Below, piece after piece: positions 1 to 11,329 of a DNA stretch of 64,000 nt. A program made the position numbers and the translations under genes. Origin of the DNA: Paroedura picta (Eukaryota > Chordata > Lepidosauria > Squamata > Gekkonidae); assembly GCF_049243985.1 (NCBI RefSeq), contig NC_135369.1, positions 24,536,765-24,600,764 of the forward strand, read 5' to 3'. The notes under the pieces are model-generated. The model saw only the letters and a program-made list of their open reading frames with translations. It was not told the DNA's origin and did no database searches. The number at the start of each line of letters is the position of its first letter. Position 1 is the stretch's first letter.

Positions 1-160
1 GTGGGGCTGAGAGAGCCCTAATAATACAGCTCTGTGAAAACAGTACTATCAGGGCTGTGACTGGCCCAAGGTCACCCAGCTGGCTGCATGTGGAGAAGTG
101 GGGAATCAAATCTGGCTCACCAGATTAGAAGCCACTGCTCTTAACTACTGCACCAAGATG
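1..160 (-). repeat. Sauria-like tRNA-derived SINE, 3' part cut by window edge
   Basis: This is the commonest SINE here, called family A in this annotation. It has a tRNA-derived head (about 'cagcttggtgtagtggttag'), a conserved core (cacccagctggctgcatg; gctgagagagccctgat) and a tail near 'tgagactccttcgggtag'. This copy is antisense. Confidence 0.8.
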
Positions 161-189
161 AGTCTCAGAACAGCAGCCTATTCTCTGAA

Positions 190-290
190 GAACCAGGTTT
201 GATTCCCCACTCCTCCTCCATACACAGCTAGCTGGGTGACCCTGGGGTAGTCACAGTCCTGTTAGAACTGTTCTCACAGCAGTTCTACCT
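190..290 (+). repeat. Family A SINE fragment
   Basis: Head-to-core piece (ggtttgattccccactcctcc, cagctagctgggtgaccc) in opposite orientation to the copy at 1-160. It sits in intron 4 of the TMED10-like gene. Confidence 0.65.
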
Positions 291-318
291 TCACCCTCAG
301 TGCTTGGCCACCACTCAC

Positions 319-3146
319 CATTAGTGTCTCGCATCTCTTCCTCACGCTGCTTCATGAAGGCGAAATCCTTCACAATGGATTCGGAAAGGTCTTCAAGTCG
401 ACGCAGGTCCACCTCTAAGGGCTTGAGTTTTTCTGCCTTAGCAATCTGCAAGGTGGGTTCATAGAATCACAGAGTTAGAAGGGACCTCCTGGGTCATCTA
501 GTCCAACCCCCTGCTCTGCACAGGACACTCATAACCCTATCGCTCATCCACTGTAACCTGCCACCCCCTTGAGCCTTCCCAGGGTTGAGGACTGGGGGAA
601 TACAAGTTGCTCACATCCTAACTAGGGCTGAATCAACAGAGGTTACTTCTGCGAGGGGCCAATGCAATCGCTTTGGGGGTGTGTGTGACTTTAATATGTA
701 TTTATTTAGGGATTCCTATTCCACCCTATCTTTGGAAACTCACAACCTCTTCCTCCCAAAATACAACTGCCTCTGGGGTGGAGTGCCATAAATGTTCCTG
801 CTAGAACCACTCCATTCTTCTTTCTCACTGAGGATGATTGGCATAAACTGCCCCCGTTCCTGATACGAGCACTAATGCCTGGGACCCACAGATCTGAAGA
901 ACAGCCTCTTTCCATGCATCCCTGAGTGCCCACTGGCAGCCATCTACTGGCTATCCTGCTACTTCGTGGGGCCTGTCTGGCTCAGGACTTTCTGCTGGTG
1001 GCTCCAGCTCTGTGGAACTGGCTCTGGAAGGGGTGAGGGAGCCCTGTTCACCAGGGTTTTTGAAGGGATTTGAATGGCAGGCATCTGGAGAGAATATGTT
1101 TTATTTTGGAGGCCCAAATCATGTTTTTCTACCTGTGCCAGGCACGGCAGCTTGCAATCTATCTCTTGGCGTCAGACCTAGCCAGGGTGATCCCTGAGAC
1201 AGTCACCTCTAGATTAGACATCTGCAACTCAGACTACACAGAGCTTCCCTTTAGACTGCTCCAGAAACTCCAACTGGTTCAGCAGTGTGGGTCCTTACAG
1301 GCACTCAATGGAGGGCACATGTGACCCCAGTGCTCTCCCAGCTGCATTGGCTCCAGATTAGAGACTGGATCAGATTCAAGCTTTTTGTGTGACCCTCCAA
1401 ATCCCTAAATGGTCCAAGATCGGTGTATCTACAGAGCCACCTTTTCCCTTATATCCCCCAGGAGTAGTCAACCTGTGGTCCTCCAGATGTCCAGCAAATG
1501 CTGGCAGGGGCTCATGGGAATTGTAGTCCATGGACATCTGGAGGACCACAGGTTGACTCCCCCTGCTCCAGAGGACATTAAAATCACCTGAGCCCCCGGG
1601 GAGGGTGGCATATAAATATAATCAATCAATCAATCAAAACAAGATCTGCTTAGGACCCCCGGCACAAAAGCAGTGAAATGGACCTCGATCAGGGTCAATT
1701 TATTTAGCTGAAAATGTTTCTTAACTAGCATTGTAAGCTGCCTTGAACCATAAGGAAAAGCAGGGTATAAGTGTTTTAATTAATAAATACAGATATATTT
1801 CCCCAGATATAGGCGGCCACGGCTCCCTCTCCCCACCCCTCCAGGCCACCAGCAAATGGCCGCCAAAGCGGCCGATTAGTTTGCGGCCCGGCAAGCTTCT
1901 CTTCCCCCCCCCCCCCGAAGTAAGAAGCTTGCCGGGCTGCAAGCTAATCGACCGGTTTGCTCGCGGCCTGGCGAGCTTCTTGCTGCGGGGGGGGGGGGGG
2001 CGGGCGGGAAGAGGGAGCCGTGGCCCGGCACCGATGCCTTTGCGGCCCAGCACCGGGCTGTAGCCCTGGGGTTGGGGACCACTGCCTTAGACAACTAGAT
2101 GCTTTGCTTACATCGTCGTAATTCCGTGCCTCCACACCATGCTTTATATTAAGGGAGACCAACTGGTCTGGAATCCGGAAGTTCCCTAGGAGACAGAGAG
2201 ACAAAGAGAAAGAGAGAGTGAGCTTCGAGGCGAGAAAGAGCTGGAAGGGATAGAAAGAGCGGGAACTGCACACAAGATTATATAAAATAATAGTTGATTG
2301 AGACACAGGGCTCTTGGGTTTTGTAGCCATAACAAACACCGCAGGGAAAAGCCTTTTCTCTTATCGCTAAGTGGCCACGGCCAACCATGAAATTAGAAGG
2401 CAGTGAGATTCAATTAAAACTGGCTTCGGATTTCTGCAGGATGGCAAAGGGAAGCGGAGTTGCATGCAGACTGGGAGAAGAGAGAAGCCCCTGTTCAGAT
2501 CCAGGGTCTGTCCTGAACAAAAGACAACGTGGGCCTCTAGGCATGCGCCGAGTGTTTCCTCTCCCACCAAGCTCCCCCACATCTGGGATTAGGGACCAGG
2601 GTTACAAAGAAACACTTAGGCATGTTTCTCAAGACTCAGGCCAGGGCCTGGACAGGGAGGGGTGGGTGGTCTGGAAGCGTCCAGAGCACCTGGGAGCTCC
2701 TTACCTGGCTGTCCGTGGCTCTCAAAGCAGATTTCATAGATTTCATAGTTGTCAGTAGTGAAGGCAAATTTCCCCTTTTTGGCATCGTCCTTGGAGTACA
2801 GCGTGTGTCCAGAGGAGTCGGTGACCTGTGGAAAGACAAGGGGGCAGAAGCGTGAACTAACTGGTTGGCTGCCAAGGGTTGGCACAAGCCCACATTGGGG
2901 GGCGGGCGGGGAAGGGGCTTCAAGCAGCAAAGAAGAGGCCGGCTCGCTCACCCGGAGATCTGCCCTGACCCCCGGGGCCGCGGCTTCCGAGACCTCGTAC
3001 TCTCCGGTGACCATCACGTCCCGGTGGAGCTCCTCCTTCAGGCACTTGCGGCTCTGCGGGGGCAGGTGGAAAGAGAGCCCGTGGCCGCCGCCGACCGCCA
3101 GCGCCAGCAGCAGCGCCAGGGGACCCAGCAGTCCGGGGAGCCGCAT
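319..3146 (-). CDS. TMED10-like p24 cargo receptor, four of about five exons, 3' end off window
   Basis: Type I membrane protein of the p24/TMED delta family, cargo receptors that cycle between ER and Golgi in COPII and COPI vesicles. Exons read on the minus strand: 3146-2952, 2825-2705, 2185-2112 and 445-319, all with AG/GT borders and continuous frame. The start gives a signal peptide ([20 protein letters not shown]) followed by a GOLD domain beginning LSFHLP, with the two family cysteines in RKCLKEE and EICFES. A coiled-coil stretch follows ([20 protein letters not shown], then REEEMRDTN). The transmembrane helix and cytosolic tail should be on the next exon, left of base 1. It resembles TMED10 throughout, but substitutions are spread over all exons (VTGEYEVSE for [22 protein letters not shown] for SKGTGRIPDQ, comparison from memory), more than expected of a TMED10 orthologue. 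I therefore read it as a TMED10 paralogue. All four exons are open, so it looks functional. Confidence 0.88.
457..580 (-). repeat. CR1 LINE 3' end abutting TMED10-like exon 4
   Basis: Antisense CR1 3' terminus (ttcatagaatcacagagtt and catctagtccaaccccctgc). Its end lies only about 12 bases from the exon 4 border at 445, so it forms the upstream part of the intron 3 acceptor region. Confidence 0.85.
1100..1640 (+). repeat. L2-type LINE remnant interrupted by a hAT MITE
   Basis: The translated remnant reads [20 protein letters not shown] then KLQLVQQ, a decayed form of the L2 reverse-transcriptase C-terminus ('[10 protein letters not shown]'). The 3' tail resumes after the MITE (ggggagggtggcatataaat) and ends in an AATC microsatellite (1618-1637). 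In TMED10-like intron 3. Confidence 0.75.
1459..1565. mobile_element. Palindromic hAT-type MITE, internally deleted copy
   Basis: Ends caggagtagtcaacctgtgg / ccacaggttgactccccctg form terminal inverted repeats. Same family as the copies at 14544, 17801 and 18286, with the left arm shortened. Confidence 0.8.
1800..2090. repeat. GC-rich foldback repeat, probably hAT-derived
   Basis: Contains inverted stretches (gcggcccggcaagcttct near 1880 against agaagcttgccgggctgc near 1923) and ends ggttggggaccactgcctta, an ending typical of hAT-like elements in sauropsids. It finishes about 20 bases from TMED10-like exon 3. The long C and G runs are likely polymorphic. Confidence 0.5.
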
Positions 3147-3480
3147 GGCTGACCGGGGCCGTCGGAAGAGTCCCTGGTGCTGGCAGAGCCCGAAGGGGAA
3201 CCCCGGCCGGCTTCCACCGAGAGCGCGCCTTTCCCCCTTCAATCCTCTCCCCGCACCCCTCGCGGAGCAGAGCAGAGCAGAGCGGCGGCGGCGGACGATG
3301 CCCAGCTCCGGGCTGCCTGCTGCGGTTCCTCCCCGGCGCCTGCCGCCCGCCCCGCTCGCTTCGTTCACATCCGACGTGGCGCTCTCCGACGCGGGCGCTC
3401 GGCCGGGGGCGGAGCCAGGTGGGGAGGAAGCCACGCCCCCAAGCCTTGGCGGGGCGAGAGGGGTCTGCTTCGAAGGGGGA
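2941..3480 (-). promoter_or_regulatory. CpG-rich promoter and first exon of the TMED10-like gene
   Basis: GC- and CpG-dense block over exon 1 and about 330 bases upstream of the ATG at 3146. Sp1-type GC boxes are visible (gggggcggagcc near 3405 and ccacgcccccaag near 3432). No TATA box is evident. This is the usual arrangement for a broadly expressed secretory-pathway gene. The transcription start cannot be fixed from sequence alone. Confidence 0.6.
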
Positions 3481-3544
3481 GGGGGGGTTGGGGGAAGCCG
3501 CATCAAAGAAGATCCTTCTCCTGGGTGCTTGAGGCTGGTCCCGC

Positions 3545-3601
3545 ATTGAGCAGGGGGCTGGATTAGGCGGCCTGCGCGACCCCTTCCAACTCTAGGATTC
3601 G
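3545..3601 (+). repeat. CR1 3' end fragment
   Basis: ccttccaactctaggattcg is a CR1 terminal block; upstream 'gggggctggattaggcggcc' is a CpG-rich variant. It lies just upstream of the TMED10-like promoter. Confidence 0.65.
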
Positions 3602-3682
3602 AAGAAGGTTATTTATGCTGTGGAATTTGGGGTTTCTTCGTAGACATGTAAGCAATGCTTGCAACCCAGGCACGCGGAGCCG

Positions 3683-3881
3683 CCTTGTCCTGAGTCAGGC
3701 TCTCTGTCCATCAAGATCAGCATTCCCTGCTGGGGGTTCCCTGGCGGGGGTTCCCCGGGGTCTCAGGCGGGGATCTTTCGCCTCCTGATCCTCCGGACGG
3801 GAGATGGCAAGGGCTGAACCTGGGACTTTCGGCGCGCCACGCAGATGCTCTGCCCCTCGACCGCAGCCCTTCCCCGTTGGT
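3683..3881 (-). repeat. tRNA-headed SINE (family C)
   Basis: Antisense copy of a widespread sauropsid SINE whose head looks like a tRNA gene (ctcagtggtagagca; gcatgcagaaggtccca; ggttcaa). Here the reverse complement is visible as ggttccctggcgggggttcc ... gaacctgggactttcggcg ... agatgctctgccc. Boxes A and B are diverged, so it is not a tRNA gene. Confidence 0.75.
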
Positions 3882-4749
3882 ATAATCACGCTTCGAAGTG
3901 TTGTAATATTGTCACAAGATCCCTGCTGCTTCAGACCAACACGGCTACCCCCATGAATCTTACGAGATCCTTGCAAGGGATGCACGGTTCCGGGTTAATG
4001 CCGAGTGCTTACCCCATTCGGTTGAAGTGAGGTGGAATAATTGCCACGGATTTTCTACCACGCTCTTTTTAGGGAGAAAGTTTTACTGAATTCTGTGTTT
4101 GGGGGCTGCATTGGATTGGGGGGAAGGGGGAGCGAGGTACCAGAGGGCCATATGTACCAAATTTCCCTCCCCCTTGAACACCCACTAACATCTGTACGTG
4201 AAAGTAGGAAAATGAGGATGCAAATTGTTGCGGGGGAAAGCACCAGGAGGATTCTCTCGTCCGCATTACTGTCGCGAGTGTGCCACTTACTCCGGGGTTA
4301 ATTCTGCTGTTCACACTGGGCGCTGGCGGCGCTGGCCACCGACGACCCAACCTAAGGGGCAGCGGAGAGGGACTGATAATAGTGAAAAAAGATCAATACA
4401 AACGAGGAGCAGGTTTTCCCCCAGCAAAGCAGCAAAACTACAATTCCCAGGATTCCTTGGGAAGACGCTCAGCTACTCAAAAATATTTCGCGATCGTCAG
4501 GACTTCCGGTAAGGTGGCAGATGGGAGCACGAGCATCTTGCTTGCCTGGCTGCCAGGGCGGAAGGAAAGTATACCCACGGGTTCATGATATGGGAAAGGC
4601 TTGGGGATTCAGACTGGTCTTAAGTTGTATGAACGTAAAGTTTCATACAGTCGTTCATTTGGTGCAATTTTACCCTATTTGCCCTTCAAAGGATTTCAGA
4701 GCGGTGTTTGCACACTTTCCTTCTATTTCCCCCTTGCAATAACCCTAGA

Positions 4750-5125
4750 TTCAGGTGGGTAGCCGTGTTGGTCTGAGTCTAGTGGTAATTTTAAGACCAA
4801 CAAAGTTTTATTCTGGGTACAAGCTTTTATGTGCATGTATATTTTTATTCAGAGATATATCTGAAGAAGTGTATATGCACATAAAAGCTGTCCGGAACAA
4901 ATTTAGAGGTCAGTGGCACCTTTAAAACCAACACATTTTTATTCCAGGTATGAATCATAGAATCATAGAGTTGGAAGGGGCCATACAGGCCATCTAGTCC
5001 AACCCCCTGCTCAATGCAGGATCAGCCCAAAGCATGACCTTTTGTGTGCATGCACATTTCTTCATATTTGTTCTGCTTATATCCAAAATTAGCGTTGTTG
5101 GTCTTAAAAGTGCCACTGGACTCAA
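4750..5125. repeat. Two partial copies of the 'gggtagccgtgttggtctg' repeat, one split by a CR1 end
   Basis: Family D in this annotation. It is recognised by gggtagccgtgttggtctg, then agcacctttaagaccaacaa and agcttttatgtgcatg. Class unassigned; the family is common in sauropsids. A first copy covers 4752-4880, and a second (4895-4953 plus 5038-5125) is interrupted by the CR1 end at 4954-5037. Further partial copies: 3885-3990, 12395-12440, 25735-25870, 26310-26520, 35392-35440, 56200-56360. Confidence 0.6.
4954..5037 (-). repeat. CR1 3' end nested in a family D repeat
   Basis: Antisense CR1 terminus (gaatcatagaatcatagagt, ccatctagtccaaccccctg). The flanking sequence continues the same family D repeat on both sides. 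Confidence 0.85.
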
Positions 5126-5527
5126 ACTTTATTAGATAATCCTATAAAATAGTTTTGTGTAAAAGAAAACAAGAAACTGAAGGGTATCAATTGAACCAGA
5201 TAACGAAGAAGGGTTTGAATCCAGGTTTCCTACACTGGTTCCCTGGCTCTATTACTTGCCTTCAACTGAATTAGTTCATGGTTCCAACTTGGCTTGTTAT
5301 TGTCTGCTACTCTTATGGACAAAAGCTGTCCAGCATCTCAGCCCCCCCACCCAAAAAAAAGGCCTTTTCCAGCTCCTCCTACCTGATATCCTTCAACTGG
5401 AGATAATCATGTTAAGTGTCATATTTGGGATCCTGTGCCCACGTGGTATAGTGGCAAAAATGCCAGAATAGGACATGGGCTCAAATCCCCACTCAGTCAT
5501 GAAACTATAGTCTGTGACCTTTTAAAA

Positions 5528-5812
5528 AGGTAAAGGTAAAGGTATCCCCTGTGCAAGCACCGAGTCATGTCTGACCCTTGGGGTGACGCCCTCTAGCGTT
5601 TTCATGGCAGACTCAATACGGGGTGGTTTGCCAGTGCCTTCCCCAGTCATTACCGTTTACCCCCCAGCAAGCTGGGTCCTCATTTCACCGACCTCGGAAG
5701 GATGGAAGGCTGAGTCAACCTTGAGCCGGCTGCTGGGATCGAACTCCCAGCCTCATGGGCAGTGCTTCAGACTGCACGTCTGCTGCCTTACAACTCTGTG
5801 TCACAAGAGGCT
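5528..5812 (-). repeat. tRNA-derived SINE with BovB-like tail (family B)
   Basis: Family B in this annotation. The sense head is gagcctcttgtggcgcagag and the body ggtaaaatgagtacccagct. The tail (gggtcagacatgactcggtg, then (TACCTT)n) resembles the BovB 3' end, which implies mobilisation by BovB. Full-length antisense copy. Confidence 0.8.
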
Positions 5813-5939
5813 CTTTGTTTTAGAGATGGGGTGGGGGGCTGAATCACATATGCCACACCCAAGAGGAAGGACAAAATTAAGATATGGTTAGGCTGAACAT
5901 GCAAATCTGCTGCAGGATCTGTCTCAAAGTATCTGCAAC

Positions 5940-6180
5940 AGTATCTGGGTCAGTCCATTATCTTCTCCACAACAGAGGTCAGACTCACTGGTCTGTAGTT
6001 TCCTGGGTCATCCTTCCTCCCTTTTTTGAAGATCGGAATAACATTTGCTCTCTTCCAGTCCTCCAGGACATCTCCAGTCCTTAAAGAGGTTCCGAAGATG
6101 ATGGACAAGGGCTGTGCAAGTTCTCTGGAAAGTTCTTTAAGCACTCTCGGGTGCATTTCATCCGGCCCAGGGGATAGTGT
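5940..6180 (-). repeat. CR1 ORF2 fragment
   Basis: The minus-strand frame reads HPRVLKELSRELAQPLSIIF ... VIPIFKKGRKDDPGNYRPVS, a CR1 reverse-transcriptase block. It is a truncated relic. Confidence 0.85.
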
Positions 6181-8737
6181 AATAGTGTAATTTTAATTTT
6201 GCTAACAATTTGAATATAGGCCTCTCTTGATCTTGAGGCCCTAGGCTGAAGCCTAGTTAGCCTATAGGAAAATCCAGCCCTGATTACAGAACTTGAAAAC
6301 TGCCATCTAGGCCAAGCACTGCAGATAGGACAAACAGTGCAGTAACACTGGATTGCAAAATTAGAGACTGATTAAATTAAAAAACAAATCTCAATAGCTG
6401 TGCTAAGGAAGGGATTTCCCCAGTCAAATTCATCTCATCCCTGAGAAGCTGCACCTGCCAAAAGTCCCTCCCAGGTCACCATTACCTTTCAGGACAGTGT
6501 TGGTGACCAGCTGGCAAACCAGCGTTCAGTTGTAGATCTTTGACTCCCTGGAGTCCTGGACCCTCAAAGTGATGGAGGGAGGGAGCTTGCAAGCAAGATC
6601 GATTTGGGACACTGGGAAGAGAAAGCACCTGCCTTGAGTCCTGAGCCTAAGGCACAGCACAACTGCATGCAGAAGCACGTGGGCGTGGGAAATGTTGGCA
6701 CGGGACACACCCAGGATGAGGTGGGGGGACAAAGGAGTTCTTCATGAGTCTGAGCCACACGGCTCCCTGCCTGAGTTCTACTACAGCTCTTGAGCGCCCC
6801 CTGGGTATGAGGAACAGTGCATCATGCTATGAGACAGCTAAGCCTGTGTCCTGAGCAGGCAAGGATGCAGATTTTGAGCGGGCAGGAACAACGAACCATG
6901 GTCCGCTCTCTCTTCTGGCCAGGTGCCTTTATGTGGATGCACAGATACACCTATTCTTTGGGGCGGGGGGTTCTCTTGCTAAAGTAAGGAGAAAGGGAGG
7001 AAAAGGTGACCGGATCTCGCTGAGAATTAGGCTTGCCAACCTCCAGGTGGCTCCCGGAGTTTCACCAGAATAACAACCCAGCTTCAGACCTCAGTTTCCC
7101 CTTGAGAAAATGACAGCTTGCATATCTATAGGTGAAATCCCTCCTCCCATTCAACCCTCCACAGTACCCACTCCCAAATCTCCAGGAATTTCCCAGGCCA
7201 GAGTTGTCAACCATATCAATCACCTGAAAAAGTGGCTTTAGTTTTGGTTTACTCTAGCTGTCCAGGAAAGGCCGTGTTTAGAATAAAGGTAATGGTGAAG
7301 AAGAAAGGTTTGGAAAAGAAGAAGAAACTGGGAGGGGGGAAGTGGGAGGGAAAGAGAAAAGGGAACCGTTTCATGCCTGTGGGGCTCTATGACTCAGTCC
7401 TCCTTGCCCCATTCCCCCCCCCAATGGTGTAGTGGGTGGGCGGAGGGGGGAGGAGGAAGAAATGAAGGAATTGACTGTCCTCACACCAAGAGAGTGACTC
7501 ACCTAAAGGGAATGACGGGGCTCAGGTGCCAAGAGGATGAGCGGCAACTGGGGGGTGACTCATAGCAGCCGCAGCCTGAGGGCCCCCAAGGGACCAGTTG
7601 AAAGAGGGAATTATCAAGCCGGTGAAGCAACTTTGGGGATTGTCCCGATACCCTGGCAGGGCTCCGGCTCCTTTATTGGCTGCCTGGGTGGCAGAGACCT
7701 GACAGGTGCAGCATTCCCGATTTCTGCCACTGCATGGGGAGATGCTGCCAAGATGCTGCATGGGGAGATGCTGCATGGCAGCTGCTAAAGGCCAGGGATT
7801 CAGTTGGGAAACAGGCAGTGGCCTTGTGTCCTCACAGGAAGCTGGAGAGGTAGACGCGGTTTAGAAAGCAATGTGTCCACAACTGTGAGCTGTGGGGGAG
7901 GATTAAGAACTGTGTTTCCCACACCCAGCGCTGCATCTACTGCTCCAGCCCAAAGTTACTTGCTTGCTTGGATTCTCAAGGACTGTCCTTGCGAGGGTTA
8001 ATTCCAAAATAATAATAAAAGAGGGGCACCGAACTGGTACATGGATGATTTTCAGAAAAGTGACAGGTAAATTTCTTGTTAGCTACCGGTTGGCAAGGTG
8101 GGTGGAGGACAGAACACTCTTCTACCAAGGAGTCTGGTCTTTCTCTTAATTCAAAGAAGATTTTAGCTCTCAAACTTTCTTTCTTTCTCTCCCTAAAGCT
8201 CAGCCCTGATCCAGTAAGTGTAAGTGCCTCTAAGCATATGCAGAGTTGCTTTTCCTCAAACAAAAACAATTTCATTTATCACTTCCATTTCAGCCTGTCT
8301 CATTTTTAGGAGCTTAATTGTTCCCTGCTCATAACATTAGAACAATCCTGGTCAAAGTTACTCCAGTCGAAAATCATTGGAATGAATGGGCTTGCATTGT
8401 TAATCCCCCAATGCTACTAAATCTCTGGTGAGTTCAGGATAGTCAAACCAGTGTGACTACCCATCTCAGTCTGTGATAGACAGCAGCTGAAACTTTTTTT
8501 TTAAGGGGATGGTGCACATTCCTGGAGAAGAGTCTGCCAAAAGCCAGTTGTTACGTGAAACTTCCATGTTTAGAGACAGTCTATCTTGGACTAACAATGA
8601 GAACCCAAGAGGAAGACCATCATTTTCATGCCCTGCTGCTGACCTTCCCAAGCCCATCTGGCTGATTTCTTCTGTAGCCACCATGCTAGGCTAGATGATT
8701 TACTCAGATAGTTCTGGGCATGGGGCAAGCTATTTCC
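6181..8737. other. Intergenic DNA without recognised gene
   Basis: No convincing exon or repeat. G-rich tracts near 7330 and 7440 and the AP-1 trio (7390-7562) stand out. The short open frames here have no family resemblance. Confidence 0.5.
7390..7562. promoter_or_regulatory. Homotypic AP-1 site cluster, candidate enhancer
   Basis: Three perfect TGACTCA heptamers lie at 7390-7396, 7495-7501 and 7556-7562, in sequence that matches none of the repeat families seen elsewhere in the window. TGACTCA/TGAGTCA together are expected about once per 8 kb at uniform base composition, so three in 173 bases is striking. The nearest AP-1-related gene is FOSL1, whose start codon lies about 9.2 kb downstream. 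Enhancer function is inferred. Confidence 0.45.
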
Positions 8738-9000
8738 AGAAGAAGAAGAGTTGGTTCTTATAGGCGCTTTTCTCTACCCGAAGGAGGCTCAAAGCGCCTT
8801 GCAGTCACCTTTCCTTTCCTCTCCCCACAACAGACCCCCTGTGAGATGGGTGAGGCTGAGAGAGCCCTGAGATTACTGCTTGGTCAGAACAGCTTTATCA
8901 GGTTACCCAGCTGGCTGCATGAGGGGGAGTGCAGAATCGAACCCGGCTTGCCAGTTTAGAAGTCCGCACTCCTAACCACTACACCAAACGGGCTGTCTCT
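8738..9000 (-). repeat. Family A SINE, nearly full length
   Basis: Antisense, from gaagagttggttcttatagg (tail side) to ctcctaaccactacaccaaa (head side). Confidence 0.85.
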
Positions 9001-9605
9001 GTATAAGACCAACAATTGGGCTTATATCCTGAGCTGAGCAGGGTTAGCCTGTGCCCCATCCCTCTTGATGCAAGGCTTAGTCTTCATTGCACAGTGCAGA
9101 AGAAGGGGGGGGGGCTGTGTGTGTGTGTGGAATTGAGGCTCTGTTGAAGATCCTCTGTTTCAAGTGCCTTTCCCTCCCTGTAACTTCCCCACCCAGATCT
9201 CTCTTCCTGCTCTTTCAGCTGTAGCACGCCACAGACATGCACTTGAGGGAACAGGCTGAGATCCAAGCGACATCTTTGAAACGTGAGTTAAACTCTGGGA
9301 GGAAGAGGAAGGATGACTAACCTGAAAACTATAGGGAGGCCTCACTTCTCATGACAGTGCCTCTCAGAGACTTGGCTCTCGGGCTGCAGCCATAGGAAGC
9401 CAGCTGGTTTCCACGTGTGTCTCCTGACGCCTGGCAGAGGGCGAGGATGAACTCCGTGAGTGAGGCCTGCCGCTTTTCCCTCAAGGACTCGGCCTCCCTT
9501 CAAAGTGCTCTTTTTTGACAGTTCCCTCCCCCTCTGCTATGTGCATCTCCATCTCAAGGAGCCAAAGGGAAGGAAATAATATATTTATTTTAAAAAACAA
9601 CTGTA

Positions 9606-9998
9606 TGGAGAAGATGAGTTGGTTCTTCTATGCCGCTTTTCTCTACCCGAAGGAGGCTCAAAGCAGCTTTCCTCTCCCCACAACAGACACCCCGTGAGGT
9701 GGGTGAGGCTGAGAGAGCCCTGATATTACTGAAGAAGAAGATGAGTTGATTCTTCTATGCCACTTTTCTCTACCAGAAGGAGATTCAAAGCAGCTTACAA
9801 TTGCATTCCCTTTCCTCTCCCCACAACAGACATCCTTTGAGGTGGGTGAGGCTGAGAGAGCCCTGATATTACTACAGCTTTTTCAGTGTTGTAATGAGCC
9901 CAAGGTCACCCAGCTGGGCGCATGTGGAGGAGGAGTAGGGAATCAAACCTGGTTCGCCAGATTAGAAGTCTGCACTTCTTATACCAAGCTGGCTGACA
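9606..9998 (-). repeat. Two tandem family A SINEs
   Basis: A 3' partial copy (9606-9730), ending in ctgatattact, is followed at once by a near-complete copy (9731-9998) starting gaagaagaagatgag. Both are antisense, consistent with one SINE inserting into another. Confidence 0.8.
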
Positions 9999-11021
9999 AT
10001 CAGTCAGAGTCTCTCTCTCTCTCTGCTGAATTGTTCTGCTCCATGTTCTTTTCCTGTCTAATTCATTCAACATTTCTACATGCTCCTTTAATGTCCTCCC
10101 CCCGCCTTTCTGCTGGGATCAATTTGGAATAGGTTTGCCAACTCTTACAAGGCAAAAATCTAGAAAGCAAAAGGCCTATCCAAAGGCAAAGCTGAGGGCT
10201 TAAAGGTGATGTCAACATAAAATGTTATATTTCAGCTGAAGTGCATGTGCTCCCATGCGCTTCCAGTTCTACCAAGTAATATACCTGTACATGAAAATTC
10301 CAGATAGCTTTTCGTCAGCTCTCATGAAAGGAAGGTTTTAAAATATTTGTGCATGGTTAGATCAGGGGCACCATGGCACCTACTGACACCTTTTCTAGCT
10401 CCCACCAAATGTTTTTAGGAAGTGGGTGGGGCCAGGGCTAGCAAGGCTTCTGATTGGCTCTTGGAGATCTGATTGGTGGTGCAGATAATTTTTAAATATT
10501 GCTTTGGCATTTGCCATCACACACAAAGATCTACACTGTGTTACTGAAGTTAAGCTGCAGCTAGCTCCGCCTCCTGCAACCACCATTTTGTGGCGGCCAT
10601 TTTGTTGCTGTGTCCATCATGCCATGACATGCAGGGTCAAAAAGATTGGGGATTTTTAGAACAAAAGGTGTCGGAAGATGGTCAGCCTAGGACTTTGGTG
10701 AGTCTCTTGGGAACATCTTCAAGAAAGGCAGTCAGGCTGATGGTTGCAGCCAAAATAAACAGGAATTTTGTGCCTCCTAAAGATTTCATTCTGGCACAAG
10801 TTTTCATGAGCCCACTTGGTGAGATGGAGATAGTTACCAGCATCTACCGAGCGAGGGCCTCTTACATGAATCTGACCAAGCCAGTTCCTGGAAACTGATG
10901 CTAGAGTAAATATTTGTTAGTCTTTCAGGTGCCACAAGTTTACTGAGTTTCAAGCTTCTACAAAGCTAATTACTTGGGAAGAATCTCTGGCAGAAGTCTG
11001 CATTATACCGTATTTATTTTA
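9999..11021. other. Intergenic DNA with a possible old hAT-type repeat
   Basis: 10355-10650 (caggggcaccatggcaccta ... ccattttgtggcggccattt) looks like a diverged hAT-type element. The rest shows no gene or repeat I can name. Confidence 0.35.
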
Positions 11022-11235
11022 TGGGGCCATAGTTCAGTGGTAGAGGCTCTCCTTGGCATGCAGAAGGTCCTAGGTTCAGTCCCCAGCAACTTCAAAAGAT
11101 CAGGTATGACTTGAAAGGCCTTGGTCTGGGACAGTGCTGCCAGTCAAAAGCAGGCAATGCTCACCTTGACAGACCAAGCAACTGACTCAGGGCAAAGAAG
11201 CCCCATGTGCTCCAAGTCATGACTTGCACACTTCT
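11022..11235 (+). repeat. tRNA-headed SINE (family C)
   Basis: Head gccatagttcagtggtagag, gcatgcagaaggtcctaggt, tagged by ccttgacagaccaagcaact. Decay has produced a TGACTCA heptamer at 11183-11189 from the family's ctgattcag. Confidence 0.75.
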
Positions 11236-11329
11236 TCCAAAGAGCACGTAAGCCTTGCTTGGGAAAGTGGCAAGCTTTTGCAGTGGATCCAAGATTCAGA
11301 TTTCACTTTTTACTCAGAGGAAATGCTGT

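Noticed and set aside
319-3146. Calling the p24 gene TMED10 itself
   Set aside because: Too many replacements across conserved exons for a TMED10 orthologue and the wrong neighbourhood (FOSL1, not FOS); gene symbol left blank.
2749-3549. Open frame of 266 codons opposite TMED10-like exons 1-2
   Set aside because: It runs through exons and introns of the minus-strand gene; GC-rich shadow.
11022-11100. Apparent tRNA gene
   Set aside because: It is the tRNA-like head of a family C SINE: box sequences are diverged and a SINE body follows. The same applies near 3790-3880 and 22560-22620.
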